Shown in pieces: positions 22,702 through 33,929 of a stretch of 64,000 nt of DNA. The translations under genes and the position numbers were made by a program. A model generated the notes under the pieces. That model searched no databases. It saw only the letters and a list, made by a program, of their open reading frames with translations, and was not told the origin of the DNA. Within the stretch, counting starts at the first letter, position 1. Each line of letters begins with the position of its first letter. The stretch is from NCBI GenBank assembly GCA_039090855.1, contig CM077007.1, positions 15,673,515 through 15,737,514 on the forward strand. The letters are read 5' to 3'. The DNA is from Macrothele yani. Its lineage: Eukaryota; Arthropoda; Arachnida; Araneae; Macrothelidae.

Positions 22702-23700
22702 ATGGCCGCCCCATGCATCAAAGAGGAGCAATGTCCTGTCATCCATTTTTTTAGCAGCGAAGGCACGAAACCTATTGAAATTCATCGTCGAATGAAGTTG
22801 CAGTATGGTGATGCCCGTCTGTCACCCCAGCAAGTGTATGAACGGACTAGGAAGTTCCGAAACGGTGTGAGTTCTGTGACAGATTCTCCTCGATCGGGTC
22901 AGGCACACAGAGTAGTGACACCAGAGTCCATTACAGCAGTTGAAGGCATTGTGATGGGAAATCGTCGAGTGATGGTGGATGAAATAGCCACACTTTTGAA
23001 CATCAGTCATGGTTCAGTGCACCACATCATCCATTATGAGCTCCAGTTCTACAAAGTGTCTGTAAGGTGGGTGCCAGCTGACTCCAGAACTGAACAACAA
23101 CGTGTTGATGCCTGTCAAAAACTTTTGTGGCCCTTTGAAGCAGAAGGTGATGGCTTCCTATAGAGAATTGTTACTGGAGATGAAACCTAGGTTCCCTATC
23201 ATCAGCCAGGAACCAAGACAATGAGCAAAGAATACGCCACTCTATCTCACCAAAACTGAAAAAGTTCCGCACGCAGCCTACTGCAAGGAAAGTTATACTG
23301 ACACTCTTTTGGGATGAACGAGGCGTAATTTTGAAGCACTGCATACCCAGAGGGAACACTATAACCATTGAAACGTATGCAGATCTTATTAGAAATCATC
23401 TCCGACTTGCCATCAAATCCAAATGACGTGGACTTCTGAGTAATGGTGTCTTATTGCAATATGGCAACGTAACTGCAGGTCTTGTGTTGTTGCAACAGTT
23501 GCAACCGTACAAGACCTGCAGTTCGAGTGTCTTCTACATCCACCGTATTTACCAGACCTTGCCTCAAGTAATTTCCACATATTTGGACTACTCAAAGATG
23601 GTGTGGTAGGAAAGGCTTTCAGGTCCGATGAAGAGGTGGTGCATGAGTGGCTGTACACGTGACCGAAATAATTTTTTTCTATAGGAATCTGTGCACTTTG
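22702..23700 (+). pseudogene. Mariner-like transposase of the GVQW/SETMAR-related type, inactivated
   Basis: The ATG at 22702 opens 153 codons: MAAPCIKEEQCPVIHF, VYERTRKFRNG, VTDSPRSGQAHRVVTP and VDEIATLLNISHGSVHHI, the two helix-turn-helix units of this mariner group. A stop follows just before RIVTGDET (first catalytic Asp). The rest is recognisable only in pieces with several stops (VVAVLD/DLASSNFHIFG-like block near 23560). A GVQW3-like host protein in other arthropods comes from the same family, but this copy is broken. A 15-bp perfect inverted repeat has been created within it at 23471-23523. Confidence 0.8.
23471..23523. repeat. 15-bp perfect inverted repeat inside the mariner relic
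   Basis: AACTGCAGGTCTTGT and ACAAGACCTGCAGTT are exact complements separated by 23 bp, within the GVQW-type mariner coding relic. Confidence 0.88.
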
Positions 23701-26261
23701 TAATAAGCCCCATGTTTTTGTATTGCACAAAATGCAGATTACATTGAAATAATGATAAAGGTATGTACCACTTTTGTTCAATAAATTGTCAGAAAAAATT
23801 ATTTAAGATTTTCATTGGACACTCCCTTGTACATTATGCAGTGGAAGTATAGTACCTTCCAACTGCACTCGGGGCAAGACTAACCTTCCGAGGCAAGCTA
23901 CCCTTGCCTCGAGTATAGTTTTTACTGATACTACAAACTAGGACCCTACAACTAAGTGACATCTGGAGTGACCGCTCATCACCTCTGGAGATTTGTAAAT
24001 GAAATTTGCAAGCATACAAAATAAAAGCGAAACGCTGATGATGAGGAATTGCAAAAGGCGATTTGGAAATTTTCATCCAGGAATGGACCAATTAATAATT
24101 ATCTCTGATGGTCGGATGACATGTCGCAACTGGTTTTAAAATCGGAGATTTCCTACAAAGATTTATGCTTATGAACCCTTTGTTTTTGAGGCTGCTAACA
24201 TTAAAGACGAAATAATAGATTTGGTAATTTCGGAAATTCCATTTTCCTTAATAAATCAAGTCTGCGATTTTGTGATTTTTGTTTTCAGAGGAACATAAAC
24301 AAGATTGGGGAAGAACATAAACAAGATTGGGGAAGATAGATACGTAACTACCGGACAATTCCCAATTTCATATGCTGTCAGAAATCAGTGGCCAGTTGCT
24401 ATTTCTTTTTGAATCTAAGATAGTGGAAAATCCATTTCCAGTAGTTTGGAGGTGCAAAAGTTTCGTGTATAAAACATAGCTTCGAGCTACACTTTGCTGT
24501 TTTCAGTGAAGTAATTCTAAGTAAGAAAATGTCTTAGCGTTGGACGGATTAGGATAAAAAACAACCAGAGAAGAACACCGTCAAACTGTTAAAAAAATCC
24601 GTGAATCTGATTTGTTTTTATTACTAACACTTGTTTGCTAAATTTCATTACTAATTACCTTCATCAATTTACATTAAAATAATTTAATTTAAGAAATTTT
24701 AAATAAAAGAAAGAATGTTTTATGAAAGTCATATAACAAGAATATCAAACTTTTATTTAACTAATGCTCTGTCATTCTCAACGATTCTCTACGAAGGATA
24801 ATACATATCAGTTACCCTGAACAGATGCAACCAAGATATCAATAAGCCGTTTTTCCAATGATTATGGGATGCATGTAGATTTCTTTTGTGCTACCCAGAA
24901 CTAATCCGAGAGTGAGTTCGGGGAATACCTGTATTGGGGCCAAAAATCGAGTGTATTGGGGCCAATAAACGGTGTATTGGGGCCAATAACCGGTGCCAAG
25001 AAGTTTAATTGAAATGCCCTTAACCAGAGTAAATATATTTTCACTCAGCCTTGACGATTGTGTTAAGTTTATCTCTGCTGCTTTCTCTTCGATCAGTGCA
25101 CTGTTAACCCCACGGAATTGGCTATTCCGTGAATATTTATTTTGACTGTTGTCTAAAAAAGGAGTTCCCATTCTCTTTCTACTAGGCCTACATGATCCAA
25201 TTGATCAGCTCATGTGTGCAGGCGCGTACTGATAGCTTCCGCAACCCCCGCATTGCGGGGGCGGGGGGGGGGGTGCTCACGGCTAAGAAGGCCTCTAGCC
25301 TAAGCAAAACCATTGTACATAAGAAATTATTTTGCGGAAATTTCATGTGAATAAAGAAATAGCCAGAAATTTTTTTACGGCAGCTTTGAAAGAAATAAAA
25401 AGAAAATAATTTTTTCCGCGGTTGTAATTTATAAAAACAGAATGACGGGGAAGCCCTTAGTTCAGAGGACCTGATGCCCTTTGTACGTATATTAACAACA
25501 GAATGTGGAATAAATATCAGTTCAATGAATGAAAAGTTTTTACCAATGATGATAAGGTGTCATGTATTACAGTTGTTTACACGTAACTACGCATGCTTCA
25601 GAATATAACAAACTGAAAGGGTGTTCTTCGCTGGGAGAGGCGAAGTCCTATGTCATTTTTTTTATAATAGAGTCAAGAGCAGAATTTTTACTATGTGCAA
25701 AACATTGTAACATTATGTTAAGTGGGTTTTTAATACTCAAGAGCAAATTCTTTAAGCATTTTTCCTTTTTTTGTGCCACAATTCTTAAGTGTTACTTATT
25801 TATTTGCTTACTTATGTCCTGTATTTTCGTATAAATCGTAAAAGGTTATTAGACACTGTCACACGAAAATTACGTGTTCTGTGTGTGCTCGTGAGGCATT
25901 TGAAAGAGGCTGGTCTTACTTCTCTAAAAGAATAAAAATTTCATGATACATTCAACTTTGGAGTAACTGCTTTGTAATACTATCTATTGGTATAAAATTA
26001 GGACAACTATTTTAATTACAAGGTGAGCATTTGTGTGACACGCAGTGAAGTTCAACAATTTTGGTTTTACGAGAAATACCTGTAAGTTTCAAAGAGTGGT
26101 AATTATTAAAACGTCTATAAAACCTAGTTAATAATATGAAATTAAACATTTAAGTAATTGAATGCTAACAGAATTTCTCAAAAGGGCCTCAAAGAAACTT
26201 TTGCGGAGGAACGGGGCGAGATTTTCCGGTACAGCACTGCATGTGTGCAGTCATTTCTGTA
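23701..26261. other. No gene recognised
   Basis: Apart from the 22-bp tandem at 24925 and a G-run at 25258-25275, nothing structured is seen. Confidence 0.5.
24925..25003 (+). repeat. About 22-bp short tandem repeat
   Basis: GTATTGGGGCCAA occurs at about 24930, 24954 and 24974 with ATAAACGGT or AAATCGAGT between. Confidence 0.8.
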
Positions 26262-26490
26262 TGGTTTTTTTGTTTCTAGGTTTAACGATCACCACGAGCA
26301 ACTCGTAAGGTTATAAACAGTCTCTCGTCCTTAATGTAGGGCCATTGGTTTCAGAAAAGGAACGAATCAAGTACCATCAGACAAACGCACCACCCATAAC
26401 TCATCGGGGGCTTGAGCCAGGGTCTATCTCGGACGACTGGTCAGAAGCCAGCTCCTCAGACAAACCTGACCGCAGAGACGACCATCTCCG
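26262..26490 (-). mobile_element. tRNA-derived SINE, family A, diverged
   Basis: The reversed body (GTTTAACGATCACCACGAGC, AACGCACCACCCATAAC) and a degraded head with GGTCAGAAGCCAGCTCCTC are visible on the + strand as the complement of the family order. Poly-T at 26264 is the A tail. Confidence 0.75.
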
Positions 26491-26846
26491 GTTCATGAAC
26501 ATTCGATTAAGATACCAGTCTGCCTGTATACATGATCCACATAAGTTCCTTTTCCCAGCTTCTGTTACCGTCTAAACCCATAAAATGTTCAGAATCAGGT
26601 GCTACGTTGTATTTGAAGTTCATCGTTGTGACTTCCACAAATATAGCAACCCTACAGCTTTAACTAAAATGACCGGTAAATTTTCCTAGCACTTCAATTT
26701 TAACTCGTAAGTCTCAACCTCTAACTCTTCTCTGGTTTCACCACAATGTACGTAGCATATCATCTTTGAAACATCCATCGCTGATCGTTTTCGTTGAAAT
26801 ATTGTACACTAATGCCACAAATCTAATTAATGCGCACAATTAATGT

Positions 26847-27195
26847 GGATAAGGAACATCAAACAATAGTCATCGCTCTTTCCACGTTTATAAGTGAGTC
26901 ACGGAAAAATTCTCATCGGCTGCCACCGGGAATCGAACCCAGACACTCAGTTACGCGCCGGACATGGCACCACATCGGCCTCGAATTCTCCAGACTCAGC
27001 AGTCACAGCGGTCTCAAATTTTCCAGACTCAGTCTGGAGAAATTCGAGGCCGCTGTGGGTCAGTGGTAGCATGTCCGGCACGTAACTGGAAGACCTGGGC
27101 TCGATACCCGGTGGCGGCCGATGAAAATTTTTCGTGACTCACTTATAAACGTGGAAAGAGCGATGACTTCTGTTTGATGTTCCTAATCCACGTCA
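26847..27195. mobile_element. tRNA-derived SINE, family D, palindromic pair
   Basis: Two copies face each other: minus at 26847-27001 and plus at 27026-27195, around the centre GACTCAG/CTGAGTC. The plus copy has a 72-nt tRNA-like part at 27048-27119 (acceptor GGCCGCT/GGCGGCC, anticodon loop CACGTAA, T arm CTGGG-CTCGATA-CCCGG). The tail GAAAATTTTTCGTGACTCAC ... CGTGGAAAGAGCGATGACTTC resembles that of family C. Confidence 0.83.
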
Positions 27196-27329
27196 ATTGT
27201 GTGTATTAATTATTCATTCGTCTCCTAGTTATTTGTTCAGTTGCTGCTTACCATCTTTGGTGAATCCCCAACATTGTGCGGGGCTCCAAGAAAGCAACCT
27301 GCCATGTGGATTGGCAGTTAGTCGTTTGT

Positions 27330-27476
27330 GAGTCTGGAGAATTCGAGGCCACTGTGTTGCAGTGTCCGGCGCGTAACTGGAAGACCCTGGTTTCGATTCC
27401 CGGTGGCGGCCGATGAGAATTTTTCCGTGACTCACTTAAAAACGTGGAAAGAGCGATGACTTCTGTTTGATGCCAT
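27330..27476 (+). mobile_element. tRNA-derived SINE, family D, third copy
   Basis: GAGTCTGGAGAATTCGAGGCC leads into a tRNA-like part shortened in its D arm (27346-27411), box B GGTTTCGATTCCC and the same tail ending CGATGACTTCTGTTTGATG. Confidence 0.82.
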
Positions 27477-27739
27477 AAATCTAAGTAAAGTTTTCCCCCT
27501 GAGGTTTACGAAATAAGAATATAGTCTTAGACGTTCTGGATTTGTTACGTAAAAGAGAGGGAAGAGATGGAAGTAAAAAATTGAAATAGTATATAGGGGC
27601 AAAAACTGTCACTCCTAGATGTCGTACCAAGAAAACAAATGGATACTTTGAAAAAAAAATGTTGAATATTTTTATCATGATGGTCAGACAGTCAGAATAA
27701 AACTTTACAATATCTTTGACGCCTCTTTGTTTCGGAGTT

Positions 27740-27795
<56 letters not shown>

Positions 27796-28013
27796 GAAAT
27801 CGATCGCATCTTGATGAATACAGAAGGAAAGGAAATTCCTCTTTTCGTTTTCTTCACGTTCGGTATGTTGAGTAGTGCTTGATATATAGCTTTGTAGAAA
27901 AGAGTGGCTGGCTCTTTTGATAACTGATACTGAAATTCTGTTGCTGTGGATAACCAAGCAGGGAAACAGTCGGTTCCCATACTCCGAAGTGAACAGTTGG
28001 CTGACCCTAAAAA

Positions 28014-28052
<39 letters not shown>
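27740..28052 (+). repeat. (AG)n and (CT)n microsatellites facing each other
   Basis: An (GA)n run of about 52 bp lies at 27741-27792 and a (CT)n run of about 32 bp at 28018-28049. The complementary runs produce artificial Ser-Leu and Arg-Glu open frames on the minus strand. Confidence 0.93.
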
Positions 28053-28055
<3 letters not shown>

Positions 28056-28394
28056 GTAAGGACTGATCACGTGCCTGGTCGCCTTTCTTTTTCTTTTACC
28101 TTACCCAGCTCATAAAACTCCTCTACTTCCTGAATTTTTCACGGTATGTTCACTTTCTTCAATATTGCTCTTTCTCTACAGAATATTTCTTTTTGCGAAA
28201 ACTCTTTATGCAACTGTGATATTCCAAGACTCAGCACAAAGGTCTTTGTTTTATAATTCCGCAGTTCAATCATGAGCACCATAGAATAAAAGAACCAACG
28301 TTTCTCACAATAAAGTGTTTATTATACATCGACTATGGTTCCGCAGAGCGTTTGGCTCGGCATCACCAAGATGAATATCATAGACATACAATAC

Positions 28395-29155
28395 AATAAA
28401 ATATAATTATTTATTGCACACATTTAAAACTTACAGTTATATGAAAATGCAATACATAAGGAGGAATCTGAACACATTGGTTGTAAGGCGATTCCCCCAA
28501 TCAGATGTAAGAAAAAGAATAAAACATATGGCATATATGAAAGCAAGTAAGATGGTTATAACAGAAGCACCACCGTTAGCAGCATGCTTGGAATACAATT
28601 TAATGATAGGGTTGAGATTCGTTATGGAGATCAGGGTGATTTACAATGTAATTTCGCAGAGACAAGGAACACTTTTTGATATTTTCCAGGGATCTGATGC
28701 TCTCTAGGAGATTATTCCATAGGATAATGGCTTTATACAGTATGCTATTTAAACCATAATTAAGTCTAACACACGGCTGACATAATTTGTTGTTAGCAAC
28801 AGATCTGGTGAAGATAAAATAATCCAGATATTTGATGTCAGATTGAAAAATAGGCAGTTTAAGATGCATTATTTTAAAAAACATGATACCTAGTTTCAAG
28901 GTAAAAAATTCATGAATTTTTAGAATATTTAGTTTTAGAAATAATGGTTTTGAATGAGACATTTAATCTGTGTTCAGAATATAGCAAACAGATTTCTTCT
29001 GTAATTTGAGCAAGCATAACTTATTGTTTGCACTTATATTTGAATACCAAGATTCCAGAAAATACGAGATATGGGTATAAATAAAAGCATAGTAAAATGT
29101 CTTTAGGACATTGATATAATTGTTTTTAGGACATCATCGGCATCATCAGGACTAT
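28395..29155 (-). mobile_element. LINE 3' fragment (reverse transcriptase C-terminal region, CR1/Jockey-like)
   Basis: The minus strand encodes FYAFIYTHISYFLESWYSN, then after a stop SHSKPLFLKLNILKIHEFFT, LPIFQSDI, and ILWNNLLESIRSLENIKKC with RNYIVNHP. This order (thumb region, then PLFKxLNILKI, then LWNxLPxxIR) is the end of the ORF2 protein in CR1/Jockey-type LINEs. The catalytic part is absent. It is bracketed by inverted copies of a GCAGAGCG/GCTCGGC motif at 28297-28361 and 29185-29235. Confidence 0.6.
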
Positions 29156-29163
29156 AGCTTCAC

Positions 29164-29201
29164 AGAGCGGTTTGCTCGGCGAAAGCCGAGCAAAACGCTC
29201 T
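29164..29201. repeat. 17-bp hairpin with GAAA loop
   Basis: AGAGCGGTTTGCTCGGC and GCCGAGCAAAACGCTCT pair (one mismatch) around GAAA. A related sequence (CGCAGAGCGTTTGGCTCGGC) lies at 28331. Confidence 0.88.
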
Positions 29202-29244
29202 GCAAAACTATAACATTTTATTGTGAGAAACGTTGGTAGTTTTA

Positions 29245-29945
29245 ATAATGAAACGCATATAGCGTATGAAATCCGTTTATTTTCGTGGTGTAGTCAGCGC
29301 AACTATTCGCCAAGCTTTCGCACTCCACTGGGAGGCTTTTTCAAGGCAATGGTGGACCCAAAAATGCAGAGAATTTGAACATATAAAGAACGAAGATGAT
29401 TTTTGAAAATAACGCGGGTGACATCACGAGCATATTACATGAATTTTTTATCACGTAATTATACAGAGCGCCGTCATGTGTTTCCATCTTTTAATAATAC
29501 ATGCCAAACCATTGGTAGTTCCGTAGAGGCTATATCATTACATGCCACTTTGCTGTATAGGATTTCCACTGTTTCCCTGATGGCAGTCTCTTTGAAATTC
29601 GTGTAAGGGGCAATTCTTCAAATATTATTCCATACAGGAGCAGCTGAGCAATGCATGACTTTTCTGGCGAGGGCTGTATTCTGCATGACTTCTCTGGCGA
29701 GGGCTGTATTCTGCATGCCCTGCTTCACACTTCGTACGTGTTCTTTACATCTAGTGTCCAAGGATCGCTTTGTCATTCCTATATATATCTTTTCCGTGTT
29801 GTCAGGATATACCAACGGTGTAGCGTACACACCCGCCTTTTCTTTTTCACACTGTCTCTCCTTGCAGCTTGATACTATATGGGATAATGGGGTCGGGGAC
29901 TTCATTGCTATTAACAGCAGTTAAAAGTGGCAGGTGTTTATTTGC
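29245..29945 (-). mobile_element. Penelope-like retroelement 3' fragment with GIY-YIG endonuclease piece
   Basis: The minus strand encodes CEKEKAGVYATPLVYPDNTE, KIYIGMTKRSLDTRCKEH and NTALAREVM, the GIY-YIG endonuclease that Penelope-like elements carry after their reverse transcriptase. A 34-bp in-frame duplication repeats AREVMQNTAL. After the frame, at 29285-29355, comes the same CCAGTGG hairpin and GCGAAAGCTTGGCGAA motif as in the copy at 32291. The reverse transcriptase is missing. Confidence 0.8.
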
Positions 29946-30001
29946 TACATCATTGATAATACCTCAGATATTTACCGTATATGCATAAAGCGGGAAGTAG
30001 A

Positions 30002-30093
30002 GTCCTATTCTCGCACATCATTACAGATGATGTGCGAAAAATAGGACAATTGCGGTAACATGGTTTCTTGACGCTCAACTGCGTCAAGTAACC
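30002..30093. repeat. Two adjacent hairpins
   Basis: GTCCTATTCTCGCACATCAT pairs with ATGATGTGCGA..TAGGAC (30002-30047, one mismatch, 5-base loop). Immediately after, GGTTTCTTGACGC pairs with GCGTCAAGTAACC (30062-30093, one mismatch). Confidence 0.88.
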
Positions 30094-30364
30094 GTGCAGT
30101 ATAAATATAATTTTAGCATACTGTACACTACCCACCATCTCTGCTAAAATCCGACCAATTGGTTAGCAGTGTGCACGAGGGCACCAAAACTGGAGCTTGG
30201 AGGACCCGTAAACTGTCGCTTGTTCAATGTATCACGTAAACAAGGCTAGCAAGACATTTTTGACGAAGAGGACGCTTTGAACAAAGTTTCTTGTTAAAGA
30301 TGAAGGATGTTTACTTTGCGTACTTTATTTATTTTTTGATTTTATGGTCAAAATGGTGCACCCA

Positions 30365-31080
30365 GGTTTCGTCCCCACTCCCAACACCTGTCGAGTTGAA
30401 TTTGCTGAGCCATCGGCCTGCGTACTTTTTGACACAGAAGGCAATTATGGAAATAAACAATTATTCGTTAGCTAGAAACAAAACCGTTTCACCTAGATAT
30501 ATTTTCACGGGACGAAATGTATAATAAAAAAATTAAACGTAAGGAAAATTATTTCTTAAAGAAAAGTACATTGAGAGATTTCGAAAATAGCACCTCAGAA
30601 ATTGCCTTTTCATTTCGGCTTTATCTTTAAGCGTAGAATATTTAGTATTTGAAAAAGAATGCTTTGGCGAAAAATGAAACGTAAAGAAAATAAATACTCT
30701 TTGATTTCTAACATCCGAGACCGTCGGACCGAATGAAGCTCAATATCTCGCTGTCTACACGGCCTGACTGACTTGGGAATACAGTTAGCCCATTTAATTA
30801 TATTTCAGGGCGAAGATAGATCCCAACACCTGTCGAGTTGAATTCGCAGAGCCGCCGGCTTGCTCATTCTTGCCACTGCAGACAATTATGGAAATAAACA
30901 ATTATTCGTTTGCTAGAAGAAAATTCTGTCCTATAAATACACTACTCTAGCACCGTGTCGGAAAGGTTTGTACGTGTCGTCTCAGCGAGACATGTACAGA
31001 CGAAAAGTTTAACTTAAATAAAACTATGAAATGTTAAAACGTACATTAAGAGAGAACAAAAATGGCTCTTCAATCCAGTA
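30365..31080 (+). repeat. Diverged direct duplication about 440 bp apart
   Basis: CCCAACACCTGTCGAGTTGA, GCAATTATGGAAATAAACAA and TTATTCGTTAGCTAGAA at 30383-30480 recur in order at 30822-30920, and the A-rich sequence with GTACATT(G/A)AGAGA recurs at 30567 and 31040. Neither copy is coding. Confidence 0.78.
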
Positions 31081-32290
31081 CCTCCAATCACTGCAGTTTT
31101 CGACTAATTTTTATAACTGCTCTCTTTAGGCAGGTGTTGATGTCAGAGAAAGTTATTTGCAAGACTTCAAAATGCGAAGTTCACATTTGGTTTTCAAACA
31201 TTTTTCAGGTTTTTGCATGTTGGTTTTTTTTTCTTCCTTTTTCTTCCACCCTTTTATTTTTAATTTTTGTTGTGTGTAACTTAAACAAGATTTAATCCTT
31301 GGAGCAAATGCTGATGCTGCAGATATGAGGTTTTAGTTATTCGAATGTTTGTTTGCTCGAATTATATTTACACATTTGGAATTGTGCAAAGCGATCATAT
31401 TCTTTTCGTAGGTAACACCTAGTCCCTGCAAGGCGAAAGTAACTCGAGTGTTTACTGAAATTTGTCTTAAAGGTAGATGAAGGTAAAAAGATGAACGAAG
31501 TTTGCATATATCACAACAAAAGCGTTATAGTAATTTTAGATAGTGGAATGTCGTGATTTTTCTGGAAGAAATTGTGCATTTCAGCTGATATGAAAGCTGT
31601 CAGGGACCTAACATTTACAATGGTACGAAGAATGCTTTTACAGGATACAGTTACAATGATGGTGGTCGATGTCACGTCAAGGCCTTGAATACCATGGAGT
31701 TAGTGAGCTGCAGAATTTCGGGTTACTGATCAGTGTGAATTACATAATATCTCTTTACAGTTTGCTATTGTCATTACTACTTAAAAAAGAGCAATGATTA
31801 ACAACTTTTGCTAAATCTTTTACTTTTGCGGCCATTGTTATTAGTCAAAGTATCATTTTGGTTAGCACTGATTTTTGTTGTTTGATCTTATACCGTTTCT
31901 TTCATAGTTCGTTAGAAAAATATGATTTTACGATAATATAAAAAATGTATACCTAAGGGATGATCAATTCTAAAAGAACTAGAAACATTTAGCATAGATT
32001 TTCGATGTCTGTTTACCTTTATGATTTTCGATGCATCCGTACCATCCATTCGTATTCGGACTTAAAGGGAATGATCTAATTCACGTTAAAGAGCACGTTT
32101 TTCGATGACTATTTGTTACATTACTATGGAAATGGAGGCCTTTCATATATCCCAAACAAAGCTGTAACAATTAAGATATATAAACAAGTAGCTGGATGTG
32201 CAACTCATTGTCAGTATACCTTGAGCAATGCGTAATAATGCGAATTATTGTTGCAGTTAGAATATGAAACTGAGTATGAATACCATTCTG

Positions 32291-33134
32291 AATACTAAAG
32301 AGACGCAAATAGCGTATTAAATCCGTTTATTTTTGGGGCGTAGTAAGTATAAAGATTCGCCAAGCTTTCGCATTCCACTGGGATGCTTTCTCAAGGTAAT
32401 GATAGACAAAAATGCAGGGAATTGGAACACCTAAGGAACAAAGACGATTTTTGAAATAACGCGGGTGACATCACGAGCGTATTACACGAATTGTCATCAC
32501 GCAATTATACGGTGTGTCGCGATGTGTTTCCATCTTTTAATAATGCATGCCAAGCTCTTGGTAGTTCAGTAGAAACTAAGTCATTGCACGCTAGTTTGCT
32601 GGATAGGATTTCGACTGTTTCCCTGATGGCAGTCTCTTTAAAATTCGTGTATGGGGCAATTCTTCTAATATTATTCCATTGAGGAGCAGCCGACGAATGC
32701 ATGACTTCTCTGGCGAGGGCTGTATTCTGCATGTCCTGGTTGACACATCGCACGTGCTCTTTAAACCTAGTGTCCAAGGATCGCTTTGTCATTCCGATAT
32801 ATACCTTTCCCGTGTTGTCAGGGTATACTAACAGTATAGCGTACACACCCGCCTTTTCTTTCTCACACTGAATATCCTTGCAACTTGATATCATATGTGA
32901 TAACGCAGTCGGGGACTTTAGTTCTATCAGTACGTTGTATTTACGTAATAAATTCTTTAACCAATATGTAAAACCTGGAACATGCGTGATGGATCCTGTG
33001 AATTTCACCGTCTTACTAGGGGATTTCGTTATTGCTGACATTCCCCGATTTCTTATATGTAAACGGATTTAATAAACGGATTTAATACGCTATTTGCGTC
33101 TCTTGAGTATTCACAGTGTGGTGTATTTATAATT
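32291..33134 (-). mobile_element. Penelope-like element, truncated, with inverted ends and 14-bp target duplication
   Basis: A 178-codon minus-strand frame (33041 to 32505) reads FTYWLKNLLRKYNVL, KAGVYAILLVYPDNTGKVYI, GMTKRSLDTRFKEH and WNNIRRIAPYTNF, a GIY-YIG domain with its Arg kept. TGAATACCATTCTG flanks the insertion at 32277-32290 and 33135-33148. AGAGACGCAAATAGCG with TATTAAATCCGTTTA at the left (32301-32332) recurs inverted at 33066-33105, giving about 31-bp inverted ends, as reported for Penelope pLTRs. The reverse transcriptase part is missing. Confidence 0.88.
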
Positions 33135-33419
33135 TGAATACCATTCTGTTTTCCATTAATCATTAACAGCCCATGTCCGGTCTCACGGACTACAGTGAAA
33201 CCAATTATTTTCTTCGAGCTTAACTCCAGGAAAGGTTTGAGCCCACACGCATGTGTAGTTGGGCCACTCTCCGCCACACTCACGTCAGTTGACATGAAGT
33301 AAACGATTAAAACGTGGCGGTCTGAGAGACCGGACGTTGGTTGATATGTGACAAACTTAAGACTTGAGAAGTTAATCATTAAGGTATCTTACGTGAATTT
33401 CAGAAACATGAGGTGTGGC

Positions 33420-33690
33420 GTCAATTCGTCGACTACGACTGATTCGTCGCGCGTTAATTCGTCGACTACGTTAATTCGTCGAGCGTTAATTCGTCGAGCG
33501 TTAATTCGTCGAGCGTTAATTCGTCGAGCGTTAATTCGTCGAGCGTTAATTCGTCGAGCGTTAATTCATCGCTTACGTCGGTTCGTCGAGCGTCAATTCA
33601 TCGCCTACGTCGATTCGTCGAGCGTTAATTCATCGCTTACGTCGGTTCGTCGAGCGTCAATTCATCGCCTACGTCGATTCGTCGAGTTCA
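33420..33690 (+). repeat. 15-bp minisatellite with a 64-bp higher-order unit
   Basis: TTAATTCGTCGAGCG is repeated six times without change from 33471 to 33560. It then passes into two copies of a 64-bp unit (from 33561 and 33625) made of TTAATTCATCGCTTACGTCG, GTTCGTCGAGCG and a variant. The repeats have 15-bp (5-codon) period and leave a frame open, encoding RRALI, but this looks incidental. It abuts the outer end of the large inverted repeat. Confidence 0.92.
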
Positions 33691-33929
33691 GAAATTTTAG
33701 TTATATACAAATCGCATGCAGGGAAACGTACGATTTCGGTTTTTTCTTTCCGCCTCTCTCCCCTACAAGAAAGATACTTAAGCTTCGAAATATTGAGCTG
33801 CTTATTTTTTCTTGCTCATGGACGGAAAAACTGTATAAAATTCTAGACATCATTCCTTCCGTCTTTCTCCCAATCAGTATCGCTGTTTATCCGTCCATAA
33901 GATATACTTTTCTGTTCCTAACAGCCAGG

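Larger units (their letters stand above)
29946..32276. other. No gene recognised apart from repeats listed
   Basis: Holds the two hairpins at 30002 and the direct duplication at 30365-31080; the remainder is AT-rich with no recognisable coding. Confidence 0.5.

Noticed and set aside
27481..28070. Minus-strand frames with Ser-Leu and Arg-Glu runs
   Set aside because: They are translations of (AG)n/(CT)n microsatellites.
33420..33690. CRISPR-like array
   Set aside because: Repeats are contiguous without unique spacers, and the genome is eukaryotic.
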